Positions 38,500 to 51,614 of a stretch of DNA of 64,000 nt are shown here, piece after piece. The stretch spans positions 149,672,183-149,736,182 of the forward strand of contig OZ038478.1 of NCBI GenBank assembly GCA_964036315.1, read 5' to 3'. Under the pieces are notes generated by a model. The model searched no databases and had not been told where the DNA came from. It was given only the letters and a program-made list of their open reading frames with translations. Position 1 is the stretch's first letter, and every line of letters begins with the position of its first letter. Origin of the DNA: Acanthosepion esculentum (Eukaryota > Mollusca > Cephalopoda > Sepiida > Sepiidae). The translations under genes were made by a program, and so were the position numbers.

Positions 38500-40428
38500 T
38501 TTGTGTATTTTTTTAATAAATGCTATATAAATATCATTTACATTATGTTTAAAATATAGGAAGAGAAAATTTTTTTAAGAAAACATCTTTAATCGAGAAA
38601 TATGGGGTTTTAATGTCAAAATTTGCAAAATAAATTCGTTTTAAAAACTGAATTTCTATATTTTTGTCATTTAGGACGCGGACAAACTCTATAACCAATA
38701 ACTCTTATTCACTTTCCATATCTATAGGTTTTCGTATGTACTTTCACTATTTTCTATAGGTATGCATTATTTTCACTGATTTCTATGTATAACGTATAAA
38801 CTCGTGTATAAACCGACATCATGTCCCTTCCTGAGTATTCGTATACAAAATGTTAATCAAATTGAAATACCTTTTCAAAGATTTTACAAAGGGTTGTAGA
38901 ATGTCAGTAAGATTTCTTTTTAATATTCGTTTCACACTTTTTGAGAGATGAGTAATATCGAAACTATGTAAAACTTTGGATTTCCACATCAAATATTGTG
39001 TTGAATATATTTTCTCCATTTTCCGTGGGCAATTTAACATATTTACATTATGTCATCAAACTATAACTTATTTTGTGTCAGCGTTGCGACATATAACCAC
39101 TGAATTAACCTGGACAAGAGCATATCTCTTTTTCTGACAATTATTGCCTAATTCATGCATTATATGCACTTGCAGGCGTATGCTGGGTAATTCTATTGAA
39201 TGACAAATCCCTATCAGCTCTTTAATCGTTATATCTACCACGTTATTATCGATATTCTCTTTTTATAACCCGTTCTTTTTTTCTTTGTACGTCTACAGTT
39301 TAATCCATTCTTTCGTGTTGTCCATCCACCTTGCTCGTGCCAGTATCTATTTACATTACTGGACCCAGAAAATTAGTTCCAACAATCCATTTACTTTTCT
39401 TTGACAATCTGCTTAAACCCCACATTTCTCGGTATATATTTCACTAAAAATGCCTTTGCTTTTATACGATTTACAACACATTTAGTCAGACATTTCTATT
39501 CTATTCCCCAACTGGACCAACTAAAGATTCAGTAGCAATGATTCATGCATATAGATGCTACGATCCAAATTTCCGCCTACAGATACGACGAGCAGTGTTG
39601 CTTCCGACCTCTGGGCTCGGAGTAACAATGTGTCTTTTGTTTTAGTTGAAAGGTCTGGGGCCAAGCTGCCCGTAAAATTGAATAAAGTAAATTACAAATC
39701 CAAAGCAACCGATGAACATAACCCCAAATCCAAAAAATCACGGCAAAGCTCCATAAGAGAACTAAGTTGCAAACTCAATATAATTCGTAACGTCAGGCTG
39801 AAGGCGTTTTGCTTCTTACTCTTAAGACTGGAGGCAGTCTAGTAAAAACAACGAAAGGCAAATTTCATTGCATTCTCCCTTAGGCCTTAGGTTAAATTAT
39901 TTACTTCTCTTTTTACTGTATTCTTCACTAACTCACGCTTTCTAACTTATTCCATTTGGTTTGTAAAGAATTTTACTACTTTGCTTCTCTATTTTACTGT
40001 AGATATATGAATCATAAAACGAGTAGGATACAATTAACAATATTCGTCGAAAAGTTGTTAATGTTTACCCGGCTGCTTTAGATAGTACAGCATAATTTAA
40101 AACGTTTCTCTGATATTTCTGAAGTCATATTAGATCTTCCTAGAAATGAAATGCCATGTTTATGTATTAATTTGGAACATTAATCACAGCCCATTTCCCA
40201 AACGATAAATGCTGAATCTAATAGAAAAATATCAAGTTCTGAATATATGTGTATAGACACGAGTATTCACATATATATGTGGGAATCAGCATTAAGCTAA
40301 GATATATTTGAATATATTTTAGATTTGAAAATTATCTATAAAACTATTTTTTTACATCAGATATGAACAATCCAGAAACCATATATATAAACATAAAGTT
40401 TGTCTCCATTTCTGAGACTATTTTGTAA
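38496..40428. other. AT-rich DNA with one unplaced 95-codon ORF
   Basis: The frame 39555-39842 (MLRSKFPPTDTTSSVASDLW..., Lys/Ser-rich in the middle) lies in a locally GC-richer patch. It has no recognisable domain and no splice or promoter context that I can support. A minus frame of 73 codons (39040-38819) is equally unplaced. CGTATAAACTCGTGTATAAA at 38793 resembles a motif at 53564. Confidence 0.35.
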
Positions 40429-40622
40429 TTATTTACACTGGTCGTAATGTTCTCCTCATCTTTGTTGCCATATTCACGACGGTTCGGATGTTGTATTGTC
40501 CAATCTTCTTCAGGTAATTGGAATTTTCGACCCTGACACTTTATTTGGTCTACTGGGCTAGATTGTTCCAGTTCCATGTGTCATGCCTCATTCGGGTATC
40601 AGTAATTTCCCTTTAACTCAAC
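40429..40622 (-). repeat. Left inverted pseudo-LTR of Penelope-like element
   Basis: Reverse complement of 41655-41829 with scattered differences. Conserved blocks are GAGTTAAAGGGAAAT, CAACAAAGATGAGGA and GTGTAAATAAT. In the element's reverse sense it carries CTGAAGAAGATT...CGAACCGTCG, the relative of the hairpin motif in the 12.4-kb foldback. Confidence 0.75.
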
Positions 40623-41654
40623 TCTCCAAGTATTATTCCCCTCTGCAATATGTAGGTATATAACTCACAAATTTTTGGGTCAAGTCACTGGATTAATTCA
40701 TCCAAAGCTTTTATCCAGAGGCCATGAAAAGTACATAGGTTCTAGACATCTGTATACTGCAAGCCAACTTTCGCCGGGCAATACCTGAACATTAGCTGCC
40801 ACTAACCATACATTGTAAAGAAAGAGATCGTACTCATCATACAACATTAAGGGTAAGTCATAAGTGGGGACTCAGAGATATGTGAACAAGAAATCGTCAG
40901 TATAAGAAGTACACTACAACTACCGTGGTTACATAACAGCAGCTTCGAGACACTAGGATAGAAGGGTATAAGAGGAAAACAACTCACGTAAAACAGCCTT
41001 GGCTTCTCTATAATATGTGAAAGGAATATCAGAAAAAGATGCAAATGTTATAGGGTTCATATAACATCAGGGCGAACTTCAAAAATGGTTCAACACTTTG
41101 CAGACACCACTTATGAGTAAGACCTCCCGTAGAGGAGATCGTGGTTAAGGACATTGTGTACGCAATCCCATGCAGGTGTGTTAAGAAATATAAAGGGGAA
41201 ACTGGTCTACTCTTAAGATAAGACTGCAGGAACACCGTACAGTCGTGACACGAGGGGAAATAGAAAAAAATAAGTCATGCCTGAAAATATATGAATGTAA
41301 AAGGGAGAATCGGCCCCGTGTAGGATTAGGATGACTTAATATGCAGAAACCATCACGAAAAATTAAGGAATCACCGCATATGGTAAGCCAGAAAAATCTC
41401 GTCAGTCGGCCGAGTATAGACATGAATACATTATGGAAACAAAATTACGGAGTTCTAGAGAAAAAAAATAACAGCTAAATGTAATATGAGATCTGGTAAA
41501 AAAAATACTTATTGAGATATTTGGTTTATAAGCCCGAAAAAATCATGCAATGATGACCTCAAGGACAGTGGATGAAAGAGTTGGTTGAAGTCATTCAGTA
41601 ATTTGACTTAAAGAGTTGTCAGTTCAATACAGGGCTACAGTGAAAAAATATTGT
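40623..41654 (+). pseudogene. Penelope-like element, C-terminal coding remnant
   Basis: Degraded plus-strand frames contain YVKGISEKDANVIGF (about 41015-41065), WFNTLQTPLMSKTSRR (41085-41135), VYAIPCRC (41158-41180), then KYKGETGLLLR (41187-41220, family YIGETGR-L), LQEHRTVVTRGEIEK (about 41228-41272) and further on SPHMVSQKNLVSRPS. This is the order PYVxGxSE, TLxxxL, VYxIPC, GIY-YIG nuclease, LxEH seen at the C-terminus of Penelope-like proteins. The YIG isoleucine reads lysine, and stops are frequent. The RT core has been lost. The first 350 bases of the core are not recognisable. Confidence 0.72.
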
Positions 41655-41829
41655 CGAGTTAAAGGGAAATAAATGATACTGAGATATCTGTAGGACGCAT
41701 GTCATGTGAAACTAGAACAATCTAATACGGCGAACGAAATAATAGGTTCGTTTGGAAAATCTTTATCACATTACGAAGGCCGAAACGTCAAGAATATGCC
41801 AACAAAGATGAGGACAACAGTCCAAATAG
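41655..41829 (+). repeat. Right inverted pseudo-LTR of Penelope-like element
   Basis: Partner of 40429-40622. It keeps AAGGCCGAAACGTCAAG at 41775-41792, but the CTGAAGA half of the hairpin motif has been lost by substitution. Confidence 0.75.
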
Positions 41830-43465
41830 TGTAAATAATGAACGTAGAGTTTTATAAATGCTATATTGTGATAGGGTCAGGTAAGAATCTCAGGAATACA
41901 ATTTTGTAAATTAATATAAACACCATACAAGCCAAATGTATCGTCTGGTACACCATAATTAACTATGACCCTGTTCGGCAGTCAATCTGCCGTTGATATA
42001 TTGATTAACACGTCAGAAATGAAGAGCCATAGTAAGGAAATTCTTGTATATAAAATTTCATGATATAAGTAAGTAATATTTGTTTCAAATCAGATTAACT
42101 TTAAATTTGCTAATTTTTCCTAAATAATGTTTCAGAAATATATATTTTACTTTTGCAAGTTTTTTAAAACGGAAAATTAAGTTTTGTTTACAAATGTTTA
42201 AAACTGGCTGAGGTTATCGATTTTACAGCAAATAAATGAATCTATTCCAATCAATATAATTTCTATCTAAAATACACCAGAATATTTTGCATACCGGGTA
42301 TTAGTAAATTTATTCATTTGCTTCAATTTAAAGCTAAATAGAAAAATTCAGGAAAGATTTTTTTTTTATTTTTAAACAGTTATTTTCAATTTTAACTATA
42401 CCCAATTTGTGGAGGTACCTACAAATAAACAATATTTTAAATATTCAACAAATATTTTTAACATATTTAAAAAAAATAATTTCAAGTGAATATGATTTTA
42501 AAATATTTTTTTGCATATTATGAAAATATTTTTAATTAATCGAATTTTTAAAAATATTTTAAGTGAATAAAACTTAAAAATACGAGTTGTTTATACAGTA
42601 AGTACTTTTATCTCAACTTTCATCAGAAAATTTATTTTAATGTTGAAATCAACTTCAGTGTTTCATATCCTGAACAGTCAGTGTTCCGATGGATCACAGG
42701 TAGTCTAACTGATAATATACTTCTAAATAATTAAATGAAAGCAAAATTAATGCAACTATTAAAATCTTATATATTTATCAAGCTTTATACAAAGGATAGT
42801 GCGTAATGCTGCAAGCTGGGAATTAACAATATAAAAAAGTTTCCAGGAAAAACAACAATTAAAATTCGCTTCATTTCAGAAGTTCATGAGTTTCACCATT
42901 GTTTTAATGTTTTCTATTTCAACGGCGAGTAAATTTACAGGAGTATGTTAGTCAGCAATTAGCAGAAATGAGTTTCATTAAGTATTTCGTTTCAAGTACG
43001 ATTTGGTCATTAATCGATCCAAATCATCAAAGATAAGAATTAAATTGCAAAAATAAATATGATGTCGATTTCAAGTTAATATTTCTGAAAATAATTACAC
43101 AGAGAAATATTCAAGTAATCAATTTGAATTTTTTTCTTTGCACATTGCAGAATGTTGTCTGGTGATGTTGTGGAGTGGCCAAGTGCAAAATCGCTTATAT
43201 ATTCGTCCACGAATTTCTGCTAAAAACGAACAGTAGAAATAGGAATGAAACGGTATCCACCACTTCAATCTTCGATAAGATATTCAACTAAACTTTATAC
43301 ACTTTCAAGTGTTGCTCAAATTGAAATTGTTAGAAAAACACATTTATGAAGATGTAAGAAAAAAGTCAAAATTGTCGGCGTTTTGGACATAAGGATGTGG
43401 AGATACAAACGTAGACATTGGTGGAAGAACGTGCAGAGAGACATCAAACACGCATGCACACACAC
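41830..43465. other. AT-rich DNA, nothing recognised
   Basis: Long A/T tracts around 42350-42560. No frame above 60 codons until the microsatellite. Confidence 0.6.
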
Positions 43466-43487
43466 GAACATACACACACACACACAC

Positions 43488-43546
<59 letters not shown>

Positions 43547-43573
43547 TATAGATATATATATATATATATATAT
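43466..43573. repeat. (CA)n(TA)n microsatellite
   Basis: CA-rich start, then TA units with two GATA interruptions, running into the palindrome. Confidence 0.95.
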
Positions 43574-43627
43574 ATATAATGAAAAGATTTGAACACTAAT
43601 ATTAGTGTTCAAATCTTTTCATTATAT
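43574..43627. repeat. Perfect 54-bp palindrome
   Basis: GAAAAGATTTGAACACTAAT (43581-43600) is followed with no spacer by its exact complement ATTAGTGTTCAAATCTTTTC (43601-43620). The symmetry extends outward to 43574 and 43627. Each strand therefore forms a 27-bp hairpin with no loop sequence. It lies at the end of a (TA)n array. Confidence 0.95.
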
Positions 43628-43789
43628 CCTTGCTCTGTCCTGGGCATTGAGTCCTACCTGGATCATATCCTCTTGGAATTATTTTTATACATATATGTAT
43701 GTGTATATATAATTGCATATGTATGTGTATATGTACCACTAATATTGTCTATATATATATATAAATATATCAAGGAACAGACTGGGACA

Positions 43790-45272
43790 ATCAAAGAGCA
43801 CACTGGGAAATGTTCCAGGGATTTCCTTCGCGATGTCCCATGGGATGTTGTCTTTACGCTCCCAGTTCAAGAATGTGCTTCCGAGGTCTCGTCCTGGGGT
43901 AAAGCTGGAATCGAGTCATTCATCCCCTCTACGAAATACAAGGTCAAGTCTCTCACCCCTCTTCGGCAAAGTCTTCGAAGATTTAATCAACGCCAAGGTG
44001 GTTAATCACCTTACATTCCACGATCTGCTCTCCGAAACGCAATATGGTTTCCGCTTTCCCGGTTCTACAGCTGATGTGCTTGCGGCCATAACTGAAATTG
44101 TTTACCAAGCTCTACATAATAATGGAGAAGCTCGTGCCGTGGCTCCAGATATCTCCAAAGCGTTTGATAGAGATTCGCATGCCGGTCTTCTTCGCAAGCT
44201 TCAGGGTTATGGAATTTCCGGTCGATTGTTTGACAATACAATCATTCCTCTCGTGTATTGAATGTCGTTCTCAACGGATTCTCCTCCAGCTCCTATCCCA
44301 CGAACGCATGTGTTCCCCAAGGCTCTATCCTAGGCCCTACTCTGTTCCATATCTTCATCAACGATCTTCCTGACGTCATAGGTTCCCAAGTTGGCAGCTA
44401 AGTGGACGACACTACAATTTACTCCAGCCTCAAAAAGAAGTCTAGTGTCGTTGACAAAACTAACCTGGCCGTTTGACTCGAAAATGACGTCCAATCGGTT
44501 GCGGACTAGGGCAGGAATTGGCTGGTTAATTTTAATGCCTCAAAATGAAAACGCCTCCCTATTACTTACCACAGAGAACCACCGCTGCCCCTATTAGAAT
44601 GTATAACCTTTCAACTGCACCTCTTTGCGACTGCTCGGTCTGAGATGGAAAAATACATTGCTTCGTGCACCGCAAGGAAATTTGGCTCTGAGACGCAACG
44701 GGAAATTTTTCTCGCCGGAGTCCATCCTTCAAATCTAGAAATCAACCATTCGCCCTTGCATGGCCTGGAGCCCAATCTGTTTGTCTCAAGGTCTTTGATA
44801 AAATCCAGAGACGGATATGCAATGTAATTGGCCCTGGTCTGGCATCTCGTATTCAGTCGCTCTCTCACAGTCGTGCCATCGCTTTCCTCTGTCTCTTTTA
44901 CAAATACTTTCACGGTAACCGATGAGATGCTTTCACTGGTTCCCAGACTTCATGAAACTAAAAGTTCAACTAGGCTGGAATCTCGCTCTCAGCCTTTCAT
45001 TGTCGAAACTGTTAAATGTTGCTGTTTCTTCTTCTTCAATAGCTTCATGTCTCGTACTTCTCGCCTGTGGGACTCCCTCCCCTTTTCCTGTTTCCATGAT
45101 ATCTATATTCTCCAACTATTCAAATGTAATGTCAATAGATGTCTCCAGATTCATTGATCAAACCCCTATCATTCTGTTCATCCTTTCCTCTATAACTCCT
45201 CTTTGCTCTCACTCCAACTATCTATAACCCCTTGCGTGCTAGTGGCTTCCCGCCTTGCTTGGGGTGAAACGC

Positions 45273-45274
<2 letters not shown>
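43790..45274 (+). pseudogene. CR1/jockey-like LINE reverse transcriptase, 5'-truncated
   Basis: In order: LFGKVFEDLINAKVVNHLTF (about 43965-44025), LLSETQYGFRFPGSTADVLA (44026-44085), ARAVAPDISKAFDRDSHAGL (44133-44192), LRKLQGYGISGRLFD, then after a frameshift VPQGSILGPTLFHIFINDLP (about 44312-44370). The catalytic box then reads stop-VDD (TAA GTG GAC GAC, 44399-44410) instead of YADD. The end carries SRTSRLWDSLPFSCFHDIYI and LQLFKCNVNRCLQ (about 45050-45145), matching the 59.5-kb tail. The 3' untranslated part ends CTTGCGTGCTAGTGGCTTCC...GGGGTGAAACGC at 45270 and runs into (TA)n. Many frameshifts occur and the endonuclease domain is missing. Clade assignment is from general layout only. Confidence 0.85.

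Positions 45275-45313
<39 letters not shown>
45275..45313. repeat. (TA)n array at LINE 3' end
   Basis: About 19 TA units directly after the LINE's terminal GAAACGCT. It may be the expanded element tail. Confidence 0.95.
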
Positions 45314-45316
<3 letters not shown>

Positions 45317-48300
45317 GGCGGACAGATCACACACACAGGTATATATGCATACAATCATTCTGTTGGGTAACACTACAGATATTCAAACTTAAATACTTAT
45401 ATATATATATATGAATGTGTAAACATATATATAGTCAATCAGATGGTCACAATCTGCACACAAAGATAGTCGTAGATTCACCACACACACAGGCAAAGAC
45501 AGACACACACACACACGCACACACGGACAATCATGTAAACAGTTGTACAGGCGAACACAGACCTCAAAGCTAAATAGTCAGCGACTGATCTAAGTACAAA
45601 GTATATAAAGAAAAATATTTTGTGGAAAATGCTCTAGAATATACGAGAGGAGAAAAAATGGAAATTCTTGAAAACTGAAACGGCAGATGCAGAATATGAC
45701 AGTAATTATCAGCGTAACATATTTTGTATTTAAATTTATGTTTCAATAGATTTAATTGTATGGATTACATAAACGTGGTATCTCTACCAGCTCTGAAGGA
45801 AAAAGTTCCGTTTTACACGCAATACAACGTCGGCTGACAAGACTGTTACGTATCAAAAAGAAATGTAGATATATTCGCCTGGTGAAATAATCAATTTCCT
45901 ACACATTTGCACGAAAATAAATGATCTCTTTCTTGTTAACTCTTAAAATACATTTTTTCCGTTACGAAAGTTTTTAATCTTTTATTTTATCTAGTTGGTT
46001 GTTCCCTATGATTTTCCGTTGAGAAGTTTATAAAGAAGCATCTTTTCTCGGATATTTAGTTTCAGTTTCAAATCATTTCTGTTAAATTACATCAATGCGA
46101 CATTGGGTTATATATTTTCAGTAGACTGAGGACAAATCTCTTAAGCAAGAATAGAAATGATCCATACACCTAGTTAAACTTCTTCCGTTTGGAAAATTTG
46201 TTGATGTGATACATGTAATTAAAGAGAAAAAGAAAACATGACAATGGTTGTTTATTTAAATTTTATCTTCTTTTCTCTTTCACAAGTGAGAGCATATATA
46301 TAACTAGAGAGGAATCTTTTCTTAGTGTGTTCGTACAGAGGGTTGCAGGAGACGATGGTGTCTTTCTAATCTTAAGAGAGAGAAAAAATACGAAACATTG
46401 ATCTGAGACTTTTATCCTTCTCGAAGTCATTAATGACGGGAAATGTTGCACCCGAAGGTAAGAGAGTGAGAATATTTATAGCTTCATATTGCAGAGTTAA
46501 AAATAAATAAATAAAAGAAGCTACTGGCAAGTATCAATGAAGCCCGTTTCTTTTTTGCTAGCCCAACCAAACTGGAATCGTTAACGCAAAAAAAATTGGA
46601 TATTTTGCACAGAATCTGGATCATTGACAATGTTGTCTAAAATGAATGAAATATGTCCTGAATATGTGTGATTGCTTCTGTCAAGTCTCTATTCATTTAA
46701 AAAGAAATGCATCTTCTTTTATGCGCCCCATCCATTCAACACAATGTCTATCAATTAGCTGTCATCTGTAGCTCTTAAATAGTTACGCCGTTTTGTTATC
46801 TCCCCTAAATCCTGTTCATCTCACCATTTACATAACTTTGTCAGAAATGTTATGCGCCTTATATGCCTCGCTTGCTTTCATTATACCCTTTGGGAATCAA
46901 CCACTTTCCACATTATGTTATTTAGAATTATCAATGTTTTTATTAATGACGTTAAGTAAAAGTGCCCCTTTTTATGCCTTTTTTATATAAAACGTCCACG
47001 TTGTACTTGTTCAGTCCATGGCTTCTCAGTATTCTTCTGTAAAACAACATTTCTGTTGGTTCATGTCTCTTTTCTAACTGTAAGGAATTTGCCGAGAATT
47101 CACTATCATATATGAGAACTGATATTACGCAAAAATAAAAATAATAGTTAATTTAAACGTACTCACATAGAACAATATGTGAAAGCATTTAAAGCAGGAG
47201 AACAAAGTGAAAAACAAATCGTACGTGAAGTAATTTCACTTGTTAATTATTATAAGTTAAATAAAGAAATTCTTACATGCATTTCTTTCAGTTAAAATAT
47301 TTCCTTTTTATTGCATTACACTGAAGTAAATTCTAATTTGAATTGTAGACTGTATAGATTGAATAAAAAGAAAAGCTTCTAGCGAGATTGGAACTGAAAT
47401 CCCGTATCCCAGTCTATATCTAAGACATAGGTTTTCTTCACATATTATAGCACGTCTGGACGATCAGGAAAGAAATGTTCTGCATATCTGGTCAGGGAAC
47501 TTCATTATTTTCGCCCTATATTGATTATTAAAGATTCGGAATTAACTGATAGTGAATACGAATATATCGGCTTAAATAAACAAGCAATAATGTTAATGAT
47601 TAATGTATGAAAAATAAATCTTAGAATAGGTCAGCGGCCTAATTTTATGCTTAAATGTTATGTGCAAAAACAAATATCTATATGTAAGATAACATTAATA
47701 TTTATACAACTTTTGAGTCATTAACAGAACGGTCAAAATCCGTATAATTCGGACCATGGATCTATGATATCTGCACGGATTTTTTATAATAACGCAAACA
47801 ATGGCAACATGTCATAATAAAATGGATTAAATCCGACAAATATTTAATATATTTTATTCTTATACATTATTTTATATGGGTACACTTATTTGAGTAAATG
47901 CTCTGTTCTTTTAATTCCACAGTATTAATTCCATTTCCAGTATGATGTTCGAGGAATTTAATCCACTTGGGATTATATGAGTACACAGCCACTGTTGCAA
48001 TCGGTTGAAAATTATAAAATATTTCCATGAAACAATATTTCAGGAAAATATATTTCTCAAGCCCAGTAGCTGTTATGCCATTTCCCAGTTAACGAGATGT
48101 TAATAATACTATCTAACCAATGGAATATTTTAATAATACTAGCTAGATATCTGTACATCCATATAAGATGTTAATGATATTAACAATACCTCAATGCAAA
48201 GCTACAATATATGTAAATGAATTTTACACAGTAGAATGGTAAACCATATTCTGTGCATCTATCAATTATTGTTGTAAGAAAAAGTAATATCGAATTCGAA

Positions 48301-48480
48301 GTTTAACCATATTATAACTTAAACAGTACACTATTCCTACAATTTATATTTCGTTCACATATTTGGTTTAATAAGTAGCATTTATCAATAAATTACATAA
48401 TCTCTATTTTCTCATATAAGCATAAAAAAACAAAGTTCATTTAATGATCTACACGTTCCAGTTTTTTTAAAATTCTTTCC
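45314..48480. other. AT-rich DNA, nothing recognised
   Basis: Over 3 kb without a supported gene. The two frames just above 60 codons (46451-46263 minus, 46793-46990 plus) have no recognisable content. Confidence 0.6.
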
Positions 48481-48489
48481 ATTTTACAG

Positions 48490-49690
48490 TAGGCGATTTA
48501 TTAATTTCTTTTATATTCCAAATATATTTAGAAAGTGATCTAATATTGTTATAAGTCCTATTGATGAAGGATATGTTGGTACCATCAAGTTTTAAAAGAA
48601 TTATTAGTAAGCCCAGTATAATTCTTTTCAACTATCGTATGTTTTTATTGTAGAATTAGTACTTCGATAAACAAGAGAGTTTTTCATTGATTTGTTTCGC
48701 AATGAGCATTCGTTAGAGTTCCTGCAATTACATTGGTTAACATTATCGACAGTATTTATCTTGGAATGTGAATTATCATCTAAGCTTTTAAATGGGTTTC
48801 AAATTTTATCATTGCTTTTCTTTATAATCTCAAGATTATCAATGCAGATATATCTTATTTTTAGTGTGCTTCTGTTAAATATTTTAGAAAGCTATTTCTA
48901 ATGAAGTTTTATCAAGTAGATGGAGGAACTTCTGTTTGTACTTAGTACTGACCATTTGGTTAAAAGGGCATGTATACCAAATAATGTTTCAATTCCTATT
49001 TCTTTTCTTTAGATCGCTATTATCCTGTATGATATACTTGATTTCTGCGTACTTGCGACCACCATCTTTTAAAACACCGCTCTATTTACTAGACATCTTT
49101 GTTAGATTAGATGTTGCTAATCCTAATGAGGGTACATATTTGATAACAGATGGTTGTGGTTAGTGTTAGGGTGAATATATAATGGGTTAGCAATAGCTTT
49201 CCCATAAGTTTGGCATACCTCAATAAGAAGATCCATCGTAACATCAAGAAAATCTATATGTTTAACATTATTATTATTCTTATAATTTTGAATTCTCCAA
49301 GGATCCTTTTCCGTAATTCGACAACAACAAATTTATTGGAAATCTTTGCTACCATAAGAACATGGGTCTGGAGACTCTGCAGAGTCTAATGATCACATAG
49401 AAATATCCAAATGACCATCAGAGATGCTATTAAACACTGTCCATTGTTGCTAATTAGAACAGATCTTCTGCAGTTCATTATTCTTTTCAGTTCTTCACTT
49501 AAGTTATTAGACAATTCTTAGTCAAACTCTAAAGCAAAGGCAAATAGATCCTTGGAAATGGAGGAATAAAAAGCCACGATATCAAATTGGATAAAACAAG
49601 TTCCTTTTATTATTAATTCATTCGAACAAATTTATAACATCTCCAATGTAAGATCATTGAAAAATACAGGCAAACCAATGATTAACCAAT
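48490..49690 (-). pseudogene. YRDD-type RT with GIY-YIG end, copy C
   Basis: On the minus strand: GLPVFFNDLTLEMLQICSNE (about 49680-49620), KGTCFIQFDIVAFYSSISKD (about 49612-49550, RT motif A), KRIMNCRRSVLI, then motif traces LMVAKISNKFVV (around 49340), VIKYVPSLGLATSNLTKMSS (about 49130-49070), IIWYTCPFNQMVSTKYKQ (48990-48940) and the linker CRNSNECSLRNKSMKNSLVY (about 48730-48672). The family order matches copy B. The RT motif A aspartate survives. The YRDD box is obliterated by frameshifts. Confidence 0.72.
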
Positions 49691-50274
49691 CAATTAAGGT
49701 AAAATTTGAATTTCTCTCAATATAAATTTCTTTTCTCTTTCGTGTCTTTGTTCACTTTTATTTCCAAGCTGCTCTTCCACCTATCTGTGGGTATACTTGC
49801 TAAATAGGTGAGCATGTCAAACAAAACCCCAGACCACCATGTTATGATTACACGTCTCTTTATAAAGAGGGATGTGAATACATCCATATCACTTCTTCTT
49901 TATTAGACTTTTTGCATTTCCTAATTTAGTTTGCCTATCTTTATATAACCAATAATTATTAAATTATATGATAAAATTTGATATTAAAATTAAAGGTAAA
50001 ACATGGCATATTTTAAAATCTAAATTTCGTCTCTATTAAGTTTAAAATTATAAAACTACTGATGAGAAAAAATACATATGTCATTCAATTTATTTTTCCA
50101 TTGAAATTACGTTAGAACAGACGTTAATTTCAGCTGCTCTTTCCGACAAAAATGTATACATTTTAATTCCAAATGTATGAATAGGATGTTCACCTCTCGC
50201 GTAAAACAATATACACACTCAGATTATAATACATAAGCACCCTGACATATTTAGATATATACACACACAAATAG
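49691..50274. other. Noncoding flank shared with copy A
   Basis: Between about 49955 and 50080 the sequence (TATTAAATTATATGATAAAA, then TTAAGTTTAAAATTATAAAA, then CTACTGATGAGAAAAAATAC) follows 12980-13105 in the same order. It is therefore probably the 5' noncoding part of the same retroelement family, separated from the coding part of copy B by a deletion. Confidence 0.5.
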
Positions 50275-51614
50275 GTGACGAGACAAGAGGCATCTCCACG
50301 GCCCTTTATACTTTCGTTCACTAACATCCGATATAAGGACAACTCTACTTTCATACAGTTCGATGTTATCGACTATTATCCCTCTATATTGAAGAATCTA
50401 TTCACTTTGGCCTTGGATCTCGCTCAAGTATACTCCAATATTTTTGAGAGGGAAGTGGATATTATCATGAAATGCCGAAATTCTGTTCTGATCTACAAGG
50501 ATTTACAGTGGACCAAAAAGTCTTGCAACGATAATTTTGATATTTCAATGGGTTCTTTGTATTCTGCGAAGCTTCTGACCTGCTTGGATTATTTCTTTTG
50601 TACAATTTAAGTGCCTCCGATTGTCTAGATTCTGATAGTGTAGGATTGCATAGAGATGATGGCTTGTTAGTTGTTAAAAACTCATCTAAAATTAAGGTAG
50701 ACCGTATTAGGAAAATGATCCATAGGGTATTTAAGTATTTGGGCCTTCGGACAATGGTTACAACTAATGTTTAACAAGTAGATTTTCTAGACGTCACCCT
50801 AGAAATTAATAGCAACACTTTCCAACCATATGTGAAGGTTAATTCCAACCCAATAAACGTGCATCCAAATTCAACCATCCCCCGTCAGTTATCAAACACA
50901 TACCCTCCTCCATTGGATTTAGGATTAGTGCTAACTCTTCTAACAAAGATGTTTTTAATAAACATCGGGATTTTTACAATTCTGCACTCAAAAATAGTGG
51001 ATACAAAGATGCCACTATTCAATATAAAAACCCGGTTAATTGCAGCCATAATAATAAAAGGAGATCTAGAAAGATCATTTGGTTTACTCCCCACTTCAAT
51101 ATAATGGTTAAAACTAAATTAGGACGTATATTTCTAAACCTGATCAAGAAACATTTCTCCAACCCTGAAACTAACTCACTTAGTAAAATATTTAACCCTA
51201 ATACCCTTAAATTAAGCTATAGTCGTGCAGATAACCTAGGGAAAATAATTATAAAACATAACAACAGAGTATTTAACAATTATGAGGACTCAAAATCTTG
51301 ATTACTCACCAAGTTGCAAGCAGCAATACTAAGTATAATGAAACGAATAACAACTTATGTAATTATAGGAATCCTAATAATTGTCCACTAAAAATAATTG
51401 TATGACTAGTTCTGTAGTTTATCTTAGTAAAATCTCAACACTAGAAAGTCCAAATTTAAAGAGATTTTACATTGGTAGCACCATGAAACCATTCAAGGAA
51501 CGCTGGCGGAGGCATATGCAATCTTTTAATAACAGTAACTATAAGTATATGACTACATTATCCAAGTATCCAGAAAATATAATATTCATTTCTTCATCAA
51601 TAATCTCCATATAG
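50275..51614 (+). pseudogene. YRDD-type RT with GIY-YIG nuclease, copy B
   Basis: The most complete copy. In order: TFIQFDVIDYYPSILKNLFT (about 50345-50405), ALDLAQVYSNIFEREVDIIM, FDISMGSLYSAKLLTCLDYF (50535-50600), box LHRDDGLLVVKNSS (about 50650-50690), VDRIRKMIHRVFKYLGL (50697-50745), DFLDVTL, KVNSNPINVHPNS (50835-50872), then after frameshifts NPNNCPLKNNC and RFYIGSTMKPFKERWRRHMQ (51460-51520), SFNNSNYKYMTTLSKYPENI. The DD pair of the catalytic box is intact, with histidine for tyrosine. C-terminal GIY-YIG nuclease behind an RT is the Penelope-like plan, but the RT motifs differ from the Penelope-like protein remnants elsewhere in the window. Five or more frameshifts or stops occur. The 5' third is missing. 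Confidence 0.82.

Noticed and set aside
39555..39842. 95-codon ORF as a host gene
   Set aside because: No domain, no clear splice sites or promoter, and such lengths occur by chance in 64 kb.
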